The notes under the pieces are model-generated. The model searched no databases. It worked only from the letters and a program-made list of their open reading frames with translations, and was not told where the DNA came from. 64,000 bases of DNA, from the NCBI GenBank assembly GCA_037127255.1, contig JBANSL010000004.1, positions 6,572,001 to 6,636,000 on the forward strand. Direction: 5' to 3'. Of this stretch, positions 18,454 to 30,468 are shown piece after piece. Positions within the stretch are counted from its first letter, which is position 1. Every line of letters starts with the position of its first letter. A program made the position numbers and the translations under genes. This DNA comes from Persicaria tinctoria (lineage: Eukaryota > Streptophyta > Magnoliopsida > Caryophyllales > Polygonaceae).

Positions 18454-20541
18454 AACACTTTATTAGTGTTAGGCTAAAAAGAGGTGTTTGTTTCGGCTCC
18501 TCGATTTTTTGGTGTTTTTGCTTACCGTCTCGATCAGTCGCTCCCGACACCATCGCTCGCTTCCCATCAAAGGATCGCCGAAGGCTACTCCCCGGCGATT
18601 CACCGTCCTTCCCCTCCGATCTCTATCTCGCTCCTCGGTCCTTCCCTACCTCGATGCCTGTGGCAGATCTTCAACCTCGTTCGGTGAGTCCTTAACCCTA
18701 GCTTCGCAACTTCGATCCGAGGGGAACTTGTTTCCTTGTTCCTTTCAAATCTATTTACTTGTGCTTTCCTTTGAATCTGAGATTTCTTATGCTTTTCCTT
18801 CAGTTTTCCTTTGGAATATGAGGTTTTTGAAGGTTCTGAAGTTTCGAATCTGCATAAAAAACGAACTCCCTAACTCTCTCAAGTTTCGAATATGAGGTTT
18901 CTGAAGGTTCCTTTCAAATTGAGGTAGGTTTTATGTAGATTCGAAAACTTCATATTCGAAAGGAACCTTCTGTTGATATTTCCAATGTGTTACCTCTGTT
19001 AGGGAGTTCGATCAGTTCCATTTCACCAGGAACATCAGCTTGAAAGGGAACCTTTTGTTGAAGGGAAATTTCACTAGGAAGTAGGAACCTTCTGTTAGGT
19101 TGCTCATATTGGTTTATTGAAGTGAAATTTCATCAGATTGGTTTAAGCTCTAGTAATGGTTTTAGGATAGCTGCTGCAAATTAGGTTTTTTGTTTCTTTT
19201 TGTTGTTCCCAATTTGAGAGTTGAAAGCTTTCCTCGCATTTATTCATTCTGATTCTCAGCCTAAATTCGATGCCCACTAGTTTCTACTAAAATTCGATGC
19301 CCATTCAAAACCAATTTCTTGCTCTATATTAACATTCTAACCTGATTTTACTGTCAATTAATCTTTGTCAAATATTTTGATTGCAGGGTTTGGTTCCTCG
19401 CGCTAATTGCTATTAACATTAGGAGGAACGTTTGTCTTGGGATTTTGGCCACTTATCCTTGTTACAGCTTCTTGGGATTTTGGCCAATTTACAGCAAAGG
19501 TGACTTAACTAATGTCATACTGCGGAAAAAAAAAACCATTCACTTGCTAACTCAAATCTGAATGTCTGCTGATCACATTTTGCAACAGATTTCTGATATC
19601 AAACTTCTCTGTCCAGTAAGCCGCCCATCAAATCCTCCATTGTCATATTCAGAAGGTAAAACTCCCTTTCAATCACCTGAAGAAGTGAATTAGGAGACAC
19701 ACCGTATGTTTATGCCTCTGTTGACAAAACAAGGTAGTTTACCATATCACATTTCATGTACAGCCCTTTAAAAACCTGAGTTGTTGTATTATATAGTAAA
19801 GGCTGCGTTTTATATTATAATCCCAGCTGTGCTTTCTTTCTTTCTTTGATAGCGATTGTTTTATATTATAATCCCAGATTGGACAAAATAAAGAATTTGC
19901 TATAGTATTTCGTAGGTTGTTTTGCTCTATAATTCTTCATAGGATGATGTAATAGTTTCGGGTCTTACTAGATTTGTTTTTGGTATAAATTTCATGGCCC
20001 CATTTTGATATATGCACAGGGCATTTGAAAATCATTGGACGGCCCTGTTGCTCACCATCTTATAGCGACAGGAAGTAGCTCTCCACCTCAACCTCTCTTC
20101 ACTCTCTGTTTCCCGACTTCGAGGTATATCGGTTCTCGACTTCGAAGTACATCTATTCCGTGGCTCTAATGTTTCTTGTAGATTTGTTCTCTTCCATTAT
20201 CGGTATTTCTGAAATTTGATTAAATTCTTCCTCGTAAATTTCTCTGAATTTCTCCATATGAGGACAATCTAGGTTTCGGCCTGTTCCTAATCGGATTTTT
20301 TTTACTTGTTGAAATCCCTTTTCTGTTTTGTATGGATTTCTCCTTTCGCTCTTGATGGCCCAGGCTGCATTAACAATCCCTTTCTTCAGTAGTTGCACTG
20401 GTTAGATGATGTTCGATACTTGCATTATTTTGGGAATTCCAAGCTGAATAGTTTCTTCATAAACATCATCTACGAAGTCATGCCTTTTAGAATTTACTTC
20501 AATGACCTATTTGCTTAACATCTAGTGCGATTTTTGCAATG

Positions 20542-20712
20542 CAGAAGCATAGAATCCTATTTCAGTAAAAAAAAAATACATGATTACAAATTCGCTGATG
20601 TTTGCTGTTCTCTCACGCTCTTCTAATGTTTCTGTCTAATTCGATGCCTAGATTACATGTTTGGAGTAAAGTTTTCAACTCCATTTATCTACCCTAAGTT
20701 GTTTAAACTTTA
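20542..20712. repeat. Second copy of the 175-bp duplicated segment
   Basis: Direct repeat of 17543-17722, differing at scattered positions and small indels. It lies near the right end of the 17.8-20.9 kb block. Confidence 0.8.
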
Positions 20713-20869
20713 GACTCCCTGCTTTCACAATCCAAATTGGGACATGATTGATTTGATACTGCCAAGAAAGACATGCATTTATTCCTTAGTTTTAACTCTT
20801 TTCCTCCCATCTGTTAACGATTCTGTTTTTGTTTCCACACACTACCTCCAACCAAACAGGCCCTTCATT

Positions 20870-21789
20870 GTTTTAAATTGTATTATGTAATTTGTGGATT
20901 GAATTATATTAAGATGTTAACAGTGTCATTTACATTTCATACTAGTTCAAGGTTAACATCCCAAAAAGGTACAATAGACCACAAAACATCTACGTAGTAT
21001 TAAACAAACTAATATGTTCATACTTAATGCTGCATACTATAGTCTAATAATAACCGAAAGAGACAAATCATGCAATTCTTGAATTATCATATCCAAGGCC
21101 ATCATAACCACTGGATATAAAGAAATTGAATAGAAATTGAATTTTAGGATTGAGAGTCGATTGATTCTCAATCTCTTAGAGAAGGCAATGCACGAGGAAA
21201 AAAAAAAAAACCCTTAATATTCACAAATTCACACTAATTAGGAAAATGGGCTAGTAAAAAATAAGGGTAATCCGGGCATGGGTTTCACTTCTGAGCCCAA
21301 ATTATACCCTTAAATCATCACTACATAGGACCGATCCTATCCTGATCCTAGCATTAAGAGTATTTACCCACGAACCGGATCATGAACTGGCTCGTAGGAT
21401 CGTAAGATCCTACCGATCCGCGGATCGCGATCTTAATAATTGTCGTTCCATGTGCAGAAATGCCTTTTTGAATTTTCAGAGACTGGAATGCCTCCACCTT
21501 TCTGACTTTGCTGGGGATACCTTTAATGCTCTTTCATTTGATTGATGTTTATGTTGGAATCGGCAATTTGCTAATGCTTATTCGCTCCAAGATGTGTTTT
21601 GCTGTCCTCACAGCCTTTGTTTCTTCCTTGAGGTGTAACTTTCACCAATTTTTTGCATTGAGAGTTTTAGGGTTTATGGCTGCGTTTGCTGATTTTTTTT
21701 TTATTCTCCTTACTCTGTAGGTTAATTAAATTGTGAGATGCTTTAGTGTGAGTTGAATAAAATTGATCAGGCCTTGAGATCTGATAGAC
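20870..21789. other. Intergenic DNA upstream of the transporter gene
   Basis: No gene is recognised. 21326-21435 is dense in GATC palindromes (for example gatccgcggatcgcgatc). 21430-21780 is likely promoter or 5' UTR of the downstream transporter gene; a 5' UTR intron cannot be excluded. Confidence 0.4.
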
Positions 21790-24700
21790 ATGAGAAGTGA
21801 GGTTTGGAGATGGGTATTAGGATTAACTTACATAGTTCTTGTCGCCGCAATCTGGATTGCTGCTAGCTTTGTGGTTCAGTCCGTGGTGGATGCAGGAGTC
21901 TCCCCATTTCTCATCACTTATATTTGCAATTCTTTGTTCGTTATATATATTCCTATTGTTGAAATTTCTCGATACGTGGAGGATAGGGCTGGAACTTTGT
22001 TCTTCTGGTTGAAAAAAGAGAACAATAATGTCCAGAGCTCCGCTGATTCAGAGGAAGCTATCCTTCTTCAAGCCAGTGACCCTGGTAATAATACCATTAG
22101 TGTGTCCTTAGAGCATACAGATGTTGAGCAGCATAACGGGGAATCACGTTCTGATTCATTGCGAAGCCTAAATCAGTTAGAAAATACCTTTGCTGATGGG
22201 CATCAGGTTGCTAAAGACCCTAATCAGCAACTTGATGCGAAGGGACGTTGGACGCGTTCCAGGACAGCAAAGGTTAGCTTGTTGATTTGCCCATTTTGGT
22301 TCCTTGCCCAGTTGACTTTCAATCTGTCACTCAAGTATACAACTGTCACGGTAAGTCATCCATACTATTCCTGATTATGATTGATCTTGTCATATCAAAG
22401 CACCTATTCCTTACATTAATCATGTCCTCTACAAATGTTAATTGCTGTCAATTTTTGCAGTCCAACACAATTTTGAGCACTGCTTCCAGTCTCTTCACCT
22501 TCTTATTTGCGGTGGTATTTTTGGCTGAAAAATTCACTTGGCTAAAGTTCATAAGTGTACTGCTTTGTATGGGAGGTACAGTTGTTGTCAGTTTGGGTGA
22601 TTCTTCAAGCTCCAACCTTGGTATAGTTAATTCAAATCCCGTTCTTGGGGACATTTTAGCTCTTGTGTCAGCTGGCTTATATGCTATGTATATAACACTC
22701 ATTCGTAAGAAATTACCTGATGACAATGATGGAAAAAGTGGCAAAGTGAGTATGGCACAGTTTCTGGGATTTCTGGGGCTGTTCAACCTCATCATTTTTC
22801 TACCTGTTGCTCTTGTGCTGAATTTCTCAAAGCTGGAGCCTTTCTACACGCTCACATGGAAGCAGTTTGGCCTTGTGATTGGCAAAGGTTTGTCTCCTTA
22901 CTCTATTTACTAGTTCAATACCCGCACCATTTGCCTTTTTTTTTTTTTTTTAAATTTTATATTAGCATCTTTGACATAAACAAAAATTGTAATTATACAT
23001 TAAATGCTAACTACCACTATGTGTCTTGTGCAATGTTTAGCTTATAATAATTAGTTGCGAGGATGTTGTATCAACTTAAAGATTTCAGTCTAAAGAAAAG
23101 AAATGAATTTATATGTATTCTTTCAATTTTTTTAATTTAAATAAATTTGATATCAACTCCCATTTTGGCCCAGTTCTTACTTATCACGTATTGTTCTTAA
23201 TCATCACAATTTATGGAAGTTTATTTTTTAAAAGAGGAAGATCAAATTCTCATGAATATTTCTTTTCCCCGTTTTAGAATATTGGTATATTGTAGTTTTA
23301 TGGCTAACCTTTACACTTATACTGTGTTTAAGCATCAACCGTATATACTTTTAAAACTTATCAATTGTATCCAAACATAACCCGACAATGTAACTTAAAT
23401 CTTTTAAAGTTTTACCTAAAAAACTTAGATTAAATATTGTATTTTGAAAAGAACATCTAACAATTGAAACCAAATGCATTAATAAACCTAAAGTAGCTTA
23501 AATCTTTTAAACTTTTATATCTATATACTCTCTCCATTCATTAATAAAATATTAAAATTTTAATATATATATATAATACATATTATCATAATATATCAAT
23601 ATCTAACAGAATTGAGTAAAATCTTGTAAAAACATATCGATATCTAACAAAATTGGAGGAAAAAAATATATTTTAAGCATATATTGCTATATATTAATTA
23701 AGTGGAGCTAGATAAAAATTTGGTAAACTCTTATCTTAAACATATATTGTTATATTGTATTTATTAATAGGAAAAATTTCATCGGTTAAATATATTATGA
23801 ATGAGGATAAGCCGTCATATGGCAGAAGCGACTTCTCCTTTATTATATAATATAGTAGATAGTAGATTCAACATGCAGTGCAACTGCTGCAGTGCAACTG
23901 CTGCAGTTTTGCTATGGTTCCTATGCCATGTTTCTTCAAACTATTTGAAAAAATATAATTTGTGTTTCTTTATCTTTCATTTCTGCAGCTGCTGTTTTGA
24001 TGTTTGCTTATTGCCTTATTAGTTTATTCTGGATCTTAACAATGAAACTTTAGTTTTTCTGCTTGTGGAAATTCTTAAAATATGTGTTTTCCCTACTCTA
24101 AATCCCCTAGACTCACTAAACTGATATTTCCATGAAAGGTATTATGGGTATTGGTTGTGCATCAGCCTTTCCATTACTTATCCTAATATTTATCTCATTA
24201 GGATAATCTGGCGTATTTTTGTTGATATTATTTGACTACTATACCTGATAGTTGATGTTTTTTCCTTGGGTCATTTGGATTTTCAATCGTTGAAGGGGTT
24301 TACCCTCATTCTCATAAAAGGGTTTTTATTAGCATAGTGTTTTGGATGAAGTTTTAGCACTATTGATATCAATAATAAATTTATAACTAGTTGTTGAAGA
24401 AAGTCGTATACTCTCTGGTTCTAATTGAGACTTGCTACGGAGTATTAAGTAGTTGCATTAGTTTTGTATCGAATTACTGTAGAAGATTAGACAAGGATGG
24501 TTCTTGGGCCTTTTATATATTGATATGGCTAGTCACGCTTTTCTAGAATCTCGATCCTTGTGTCATCATAGGGGACCATGTGATTGAGGGTGCTCTGGAA
24601 CATGAATTGGTTTAGCGGTTCTTAGACATGAAAATCTCTTGTTCTATCTATGTTTAGATCCAAATTTAAATGAGAAAGCATAATCAATTATGATAATTTT

Positions 24701-25020
24701 GAATGAACTTCGTACAAAATTCAGGGTTACTGGATAATGTGTTGAGTGACTACTTATGGGCAAAGGCTATTCTTTTGACGACAACAACAGTGGCAACGGC
24801 AGGCCTTTCTATACAGGTCCCTTTGGCAGCTGTGGTGGATGCACTCACAGGAAACGTCCCATATGTGTCAGATTACATTGGAGCTGCAATTGTGATGCTT
24901 GGATTTGTAGGTATCAACATCCCATCGGATGTTTTCACTAGGAAATCCAAAGAAGTTACTGGAGAATTAGTTAGTGCCCAAGAAGATGATGTGCCATCAA
25001 TTGGAGGCGGAACCTCGTAG
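21790..25020 (+). CDS. EamA/SLC35F-like multi-pass membrane transporter (3 exons, 427 aa)
   Basis: Predicted drug/metabolite-transporter superfamily protein, similar to plant EamA-like proteins of the SLC35F5 type (Arabidopsis At3g07080 from memory). The substrate is not known and the membrane is probably an endomembrane. Exons: 21790-22350, 22461-22887, 24725-25020, with matching phases. The N-terminus MRSEVWRWVLGLTYIVLVAAIWI begins the first transmembrane helix. A hydrophilic loop (about residues 78-155) follows helix 2, and eight or so further helices follow, including TILSTASSLFTFLFAVVFLA and GGTVVVSLGD. The ATG is chosen because MRS-VWRWVLGL is the conserved family start. Intron 2 is 1.84 kb, far longer than intron 1, and AT-rich, suggesting insertion of repeat DNA. 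The C-terminal tail is short and acidic. Confidence 0.85.
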
Positions 25021-26145
25021 CTCTTTGCTTTGTGTACACACTGACTATTGTCTTACAATAGCTTTTGGTTGTCTTGGAGGCCACTACAAATCTACAGTAT
25101 TGGTATATTTGTGCAGTAAATCTTTTCAGTTCATAACTTTACTTTCTTCACTTTACAAATCTCTAGATATTTCATGATAAGATCTTCCAGTATGGCTCAT
25201 TCAAGCATTTCCAAAATTCTATACAAAACACATTCTGCTTCGACACCTGATGCTTCCTCACGCTCCCCATCCCCTCACAAATGGCAGAAGCTTGATAACT
25301 TTTCATCTGCAGGTATAAAGGTCCCTTAATTGATCACTAGGGTCAAGATTTGTGGCGATGAGTGTGGTTGTAGTGCTTTTTATTGAGTGTGCATCTCCCT
25401 GCTCCTTAATTGGGGGATGTTGGTGAGTGTTTGACTTTTTATGTCTTCTATGTTTATCAATATATACATATTTTGGCTCACCCTCCTTTTATGTATACTA
25501 GTTAGGCTCCGCGGGTGCGCGGTCTAATCAAGTTTATATGCCATTTGGTGATTTTTGTTGTTTGTGCAACATTGTGAAAGAGACAAGGTTTTCACTTGCC
25601 CCTTTAAAAATTTAAAAAAAATCAGTGTTTAAAGAAAAGAACACACATGTGATTAATATAAGATGATACATAAGTGGTAATTAAGGTTCTCTTTCGAGGT
25701 TGGACAAGAAAAAAGATGGAAGACAAGATAATTGTTTGGTTTATGTAGTAAGATTCTACATAACACTCGTGACTCATCTTCTGTTGGAGTTGGACTCGGC
25801 ACCTTTGGCTTTACATCCAAAGCTTGAGGATCGCCTAACACCACGGTCAATTGAGGCCTAAGCCTAACACCATCCAAATTCTCGCCTCTTTCAAAAACAA
25901 AAACAAAAAAAAACCAACTTTGAGGATCGCCTACTTAATATCCAAAGCCAGTGTTATACTTACATGTTAACATGATTTGCTACATCACGTTCTTTAGTTT
26001 TTGTTGTTTGATTCTCCCCATTGGTTTTTGCATTCTCGTTTTTTCTACTCTTTGTCTCCTCACCTTCCTACATCACCACAAGTGACTGGAATGAAAATTT
26101 TAAAATGAACCAATTTGCTCACAACAAAGTTTTCTACAAGACCAG
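25021..26145. other. 3' flank of the transporter gene and intergenic DNA
   Basis: Likely contains the 3' UTR of the transporter gene to about 25.2 kb, then AT-rich sequence with an A-rich tract near 25893-25913. No gene is recognised; the short minus-strand frame at 25653-25877 resembles no known family. Confidence 0.4.
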
Positions 26146-29100
26146 TACTGTAATAAGATATCCAGTAAATTCAAATTCAAGTCTGAACTAGATGAATGAA
26201 AGCCAGGAGGTAATTTCATATAAACGTCTTGTTTCAAGTCACCGTGAAGAAAAGCGTTGTGCACGTCCATTTGATGTAACTCCCATTGCTTGGCCGAAGC
26301 TACTGCCAAAAGAGTTCGCAGTCATCATTTTCGCTACAGGAGCAAAAGTTTTTGAATAGTCCACCCCCTCAATCTGTCGATTTCCCAGAATCACCAATCT
26401 AGCTTTATATCGCTCCACGGAGCCATTCGAATGATACTTTATTTTATATACCCATTTACAACCAAGAGCCTTTTTCCCGGGAGGCAATTTGGTCAAGGTC
26501 CAAGTCTCATTATCCTCAAGAGCATCAGTCTCAAGTCGCATAGCTTCTCTCCAACGCTCATGCTTCATAGCCTCAAAAAACGAGGTAGGTTCAACTGCAT
26601 TGGTAATAGCTGCAAGGAAGCAACGATGCCGAGGAGAAAACTGATCACACGAAATATAGTGAGACAACGGATATTGAGTACCTGAGGACCGATGTTGGAC
26701 GGAAGAATCGTTACTCAAAACATGAGCTGAATTAGTCACAAAATCGCGAAGCCGACTAGAAGGTTGTCTGATGCGGTGCCCTCGACCTAGGTGTTCACCC
26801 ACGACATCTGGTGTTGCTGTTTGCTCAGTTGCAATCTCAACAGGCTCCTCGACTTGGAATTCAGCATCCGGTGTTGATGTTTGCTCAGTTACAATCTCAA
26901 CGGGCTCCTCGGCTTGAACTTCATCATCTGCCCGTGAGGATTCATTAACATCAGGAAAATCATTGGCAGCAGTCCTAGGAAACGAGGCACACTCTTCATC
27001 TCCGGATTCCGGAAATACAAGACACGGTTGTATATCTAGTGCGGGATCCTTTCTCGGAGCAAGAGGAAACTCTTCTTCAAAGAAAGTCACATCTCGTGAT
27101 ACAAAATAAACACTCTTTTCAAGATCAAATAGCTTCCACCCCTTTTGTCCCATGGGATATCCAACAAAGATACACCGACAACTTCGACTAGCGAATTTAT
27201 CACCTCCTCTGTCCCTTGTGTGAGCATAGCACAGAGAACCAAACACCCGAAGATGTTCATAACTGGGAGACTTGCCATGAAGAAGCTCATATGGTGTCTT
27301 GCCTCCCAATACTGAAGAGGGAAGTAGATTGATCAAGTACCCAGCGGTAAGGATGCTCTCACCCCAAAACTCAATTGGGAGGGGCACTTGGAATAGAAGA
27401 GCACAAGCAACATTTAGAATATGTCGATGTTTACGCTCAACTCGACCGTTCTGTTGTGGAGTCCCTGCACATGATGTTTGAAAGATAATTCGGTCCCGTT
27501 ATCGATGCGGAAGACTTTAACTTTCTTGCTATATTGGCGCTGAATCAAGGAAAAGAACTGTAACAAGGTCTTTGTTACCTCCTTCTTATCAATAAGTAAG
27601 TAAATCCAAACAGCTCTACTGTAATCATCGACTATTGTAAGGAAATAGTGAGCCCCACAAGAAGAAGGTTTTCTGTAAGGACCCCAAAGATCACAATGGA
27701 CCAGATCAAAACTATCCTTAGCAACATGATTACTCAATGGAAAATTATTCCTTGTTTGCTTAGCTCGTTGACAAACATCACAAGCTTTATTCATCTTAGT
27801 CTCTCTAGTACCAACACGTGGTGCAGTAATGGAATTCTGCACTTCCATTGATGGATGTCCTAGCCGCTTATGCCACAAATTTGGTGTCTCCCCAATCCTC
27901 ATAGCCTTCGCTTGTTTGACCGAGACGAAGTAATAGAGCTTGCCTCGACGCTTCCCCGCACCAATCAGCATCTTCGAAATGTGGTCCTGAATTACACACA
28001 AGTGTGGAGTAAACTGAATATGACATTCATTTTCATCAAACAACTGAGCGAGAGAGAGCAATTGACAGTTCAGCTGTGGCACATATAATACATTCCCCAA
28101 AGTCATTTTCTCATCAAGCTTCACCACCCCTTCCTTGGTGGCTAGAACTCGTGTTCCATTGGGAAGTCCAACTGGGCAACCCGTACAGTACGTCGGCAAG
28201 GGAGGTAAATCTCCCCAAGTTTCCTGTCATATGATTAGTTGCGTCGGAATCAATAATCCACATATCATTATCATACGTACCAGGCATCCGCTCATTTGCA
28301 GCCGATTTTTTTATTATTTAGCAAATCAATCAACACTTGGATTTGATCCATACTGAAGCCTGGTATGTTGCGTGCCTCAGCTTCTAAGTCACCGCCACGG
28401 GTTGAACCCACACTCGAACCTTTCCCAGCGTTGGCCCGAATCGAGCCTCCGCTACCCCGTCCAGCGCTGGTTTGGACTTGCCTTTGACCCGTCCCTTTCG
28501 TCTCCTCCTTAGGACGATCCCCCCACCGTTCTGGATATCCTAATGAAAACAAGAAGAAGAATCATGGCATGTGCGCTTGCAATTCGAGCAAGTCACTGAA
28601 TGATCACGGGTATCGCTCCGTCGATTCCTTCCATCACCACGACCCTTGGAGTCGGATCCATTCCTTCCTCTTGTTTGGGCTGAGAATGCCATCTCCTCGT
28701 TGCTCTCTTCTTTGCCCCGACTCATGGTTTCTTCTCGAACCACCATCGAATACACTTTGTTAACATTGGGGAGGGGATCCTTTGCTAGTATAGTTGATCG
28801 GACCGTCCCGTACGCAGCACCATCCAAACCCATCAAAAATTGATGGACCTTGCCCTCTTCATTGCGCTTGGCCAATCGACTTCTCACATCACAGGTGCAC
28901 CCTTCACAAGTGCACACGGGAATCGGGTCATAATGTGCAAGCTCTTCCCAAAGCGTAGTTAGCTTGTCATAATAGGTCGCCATGGGAAGACCCCTTGACT
29001 TACACTCAGCAAGTTCGCATTTCAGTTGCTGAATTCTTGGTCCATTGGCGACCGAGAACCTCTCTGCGATGTCGTCCCACAACTCTTTCGCATTCTCTTT

Positions 29101-29493
29101 GTACGACAGAAACGTGCACGGACCAGATTCAATCGTGTTCAAGATCCATGAGACCATCACTGAATTCACCGTCCACCAATCTTCCAACTCCGGTGTACCG
29201 TCGGCTGGCTTTCCAGGGTTCCATCAATAAACCCCCATTTGCGCCTTGCCCTTAACGAGGTGCGCACAACCCGTGCCCACTCGTCGTAGTTTTCGCCTTT
29301 GAGTCGCACCTGTGTGATAACGTTTCCCGGGTTATCATTCGAATTCAGATCATAGGGTGAAGGAACTTTCCGTGTTTGGTCGAGATTTTTCTGGTCGGTC
29401 GACATAGTCAGGGTTTTGGGGATTGATAGTGTTTCACAAGGTTGATCGGGATTTAGAGAAACGCAGAGGGAGATGTCTCCTGCTCTGATACCA
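26145..29493 (-). mobile_element. Decayed Ty1/copia retrotransposon, truncated in reverse transcriptase
   Basis: Reading 5' to 3' on the minus strand: a primer-binding site TGGTATCAGAGC (29493-29482, complementary to initiator tRNA-Met); a copia-type N-terminal gag domain (GNVITQVRLKGENYDEW); a UBN2-type gag (29187-28540) with a zinc knuckle near 28560; a protease stretch WIIDSDATNHMTG near 28245; a GAG-pre-integrase HHCC region (HKRLGHPS, CDVCQRAK); an integrase core (HCDLWGPY, RIDNG, then [15 protein letters not shown] in another frame); and the start of reverse transcriptase ([19 protein letters not shown]). It stops near 26150, before the YMDD box; RNase H and the 3' LTR are absent. Frameshifts occur near 29180, 28545, 28200, 27480 and 26300. 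A 5' LTR should lie above 29494 but its outer end could not be found. Not functional. Confidence 0.9.
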
Positions 29494-30468
29494 TGAAACA
29501 GATCCAATTCATTGGATTGTAGAAAGGTATTTTAAGGTGAAAAGATCTATGGTATAATGACAACCACCAAATTTCTATGGTATAAAGTCAGTAACAGCAG
29601 CACCATCCAACTTCTATGGTATAATGACAACCACCAAATTTTTTGTGGTGCGATTAACAACCCAAAAAAAATAATCTACAACTGTTTTATTTTTTTATAA
29701 GATAAAAATTCGGGTGGTGGTTAGCCTACCCGATAGCATCTCGAATGATGAGATCATGAATATCTGAAAGAAATACAATCACATATTACAACAATAGAAC
29801 CACCCCAACGCAAAACCGGAAAACCCCAAACCCTAAGCGAAACAAGCGGACACGACATCGAGAGGAAGGAAGCCCGACATGATGAAGTGGATAGCGAGCG
29901 CATGAGACAACATATGCTGACACGATGTCTCGCCGCCGGAAAGACGGAAAGCAGAAATCCTCGTAAGGCAAAGACGACTCTTGGGGAAGTGTGGATCACA
30001 CGACGTTCCCCCACCTAGATGAGGGATCTTCGGAGACCACAAACACGATCACTTCGATCAACCAGGGCCGCAGAACTGCTTCTCAACCGAAACTAACCAC
30101 GAACCAAGAAACGGACTCCCAACCTGCACGAGAAAATGAAGTACGGCCGCAAGAAGGCGAAGAGCGAGAGAAGAAACCGGAAATCTAACAGCTGTTTCTT
30201 GATCTAATCCGTCGGGATGTATCGGTTAAGTCTACCAACCGAATTTTTACCTGATTTAAAAAAAAAAAAAAAAAAAAAAAACTCACGCAGGGTTTGAAAC
30301 ACAACCGAATAGAACCGGGCTGTGTTTCAGACGGTCGGGGCTTCATCAGGGGAACAAGGGATAGTCATTTGTTAAACCCTGCGGAAAAACCCTCAAAAGT
30401 AAAAACTCGTCTCGCTCTGGTCGCAGCTTTACCATTTCACAGTCTCTCGAGCTTCGATTTGGGAGGCA
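29494..30468. other. Possible copia 5' LTR remnant and repeat DNA before RRP46
   Basis: Sequence just above the copia primer-binding site should be the 3' edge of the 5' LTR (its end reads ...TTTCA on the minus strand). Within 29545-29640 the phrase tatggtata(a/t)... with acaaccaccaaatt is repeated. 29750-30190 is GC-richer and open in several frames but matches no recognised protein. A run of about 23 A lies at 30258-30280. The RRP46 promoter and 5' UTR should be in the last ~150 bp. Confidence 0.4.

Larger units (their letters stand above)
17766..20863. mobile_element. Candidate 3.1-kb non-autonomous element with GGGCCYGTTTGGTT ends
   Basis: The left end is GGGCCCGTTTGGTT (17766). The right end, on the minus strand from 20863, is GGGCCTGTTTGGTT. 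The left flank is TTA and the right flank TTC, an imperfect match to a Tourist-type 3-bp duplication. Inside lie a MULE-like MITE (17810-18453), a GC-richer stretch (18484-18700) that looks like the 5' part of a gene with a plausible donor at 18685, and the second copy of the 175-bp repeat. No transposase is recognised. The two ends could belong to different elements. Confidence 0.4.

Noticed and set aside
25653..25877. 74-aa minus-strand frame near the copia end as part of the polyprotein
   Set aside because: No copia motif; the element is already truncated at about 26150.
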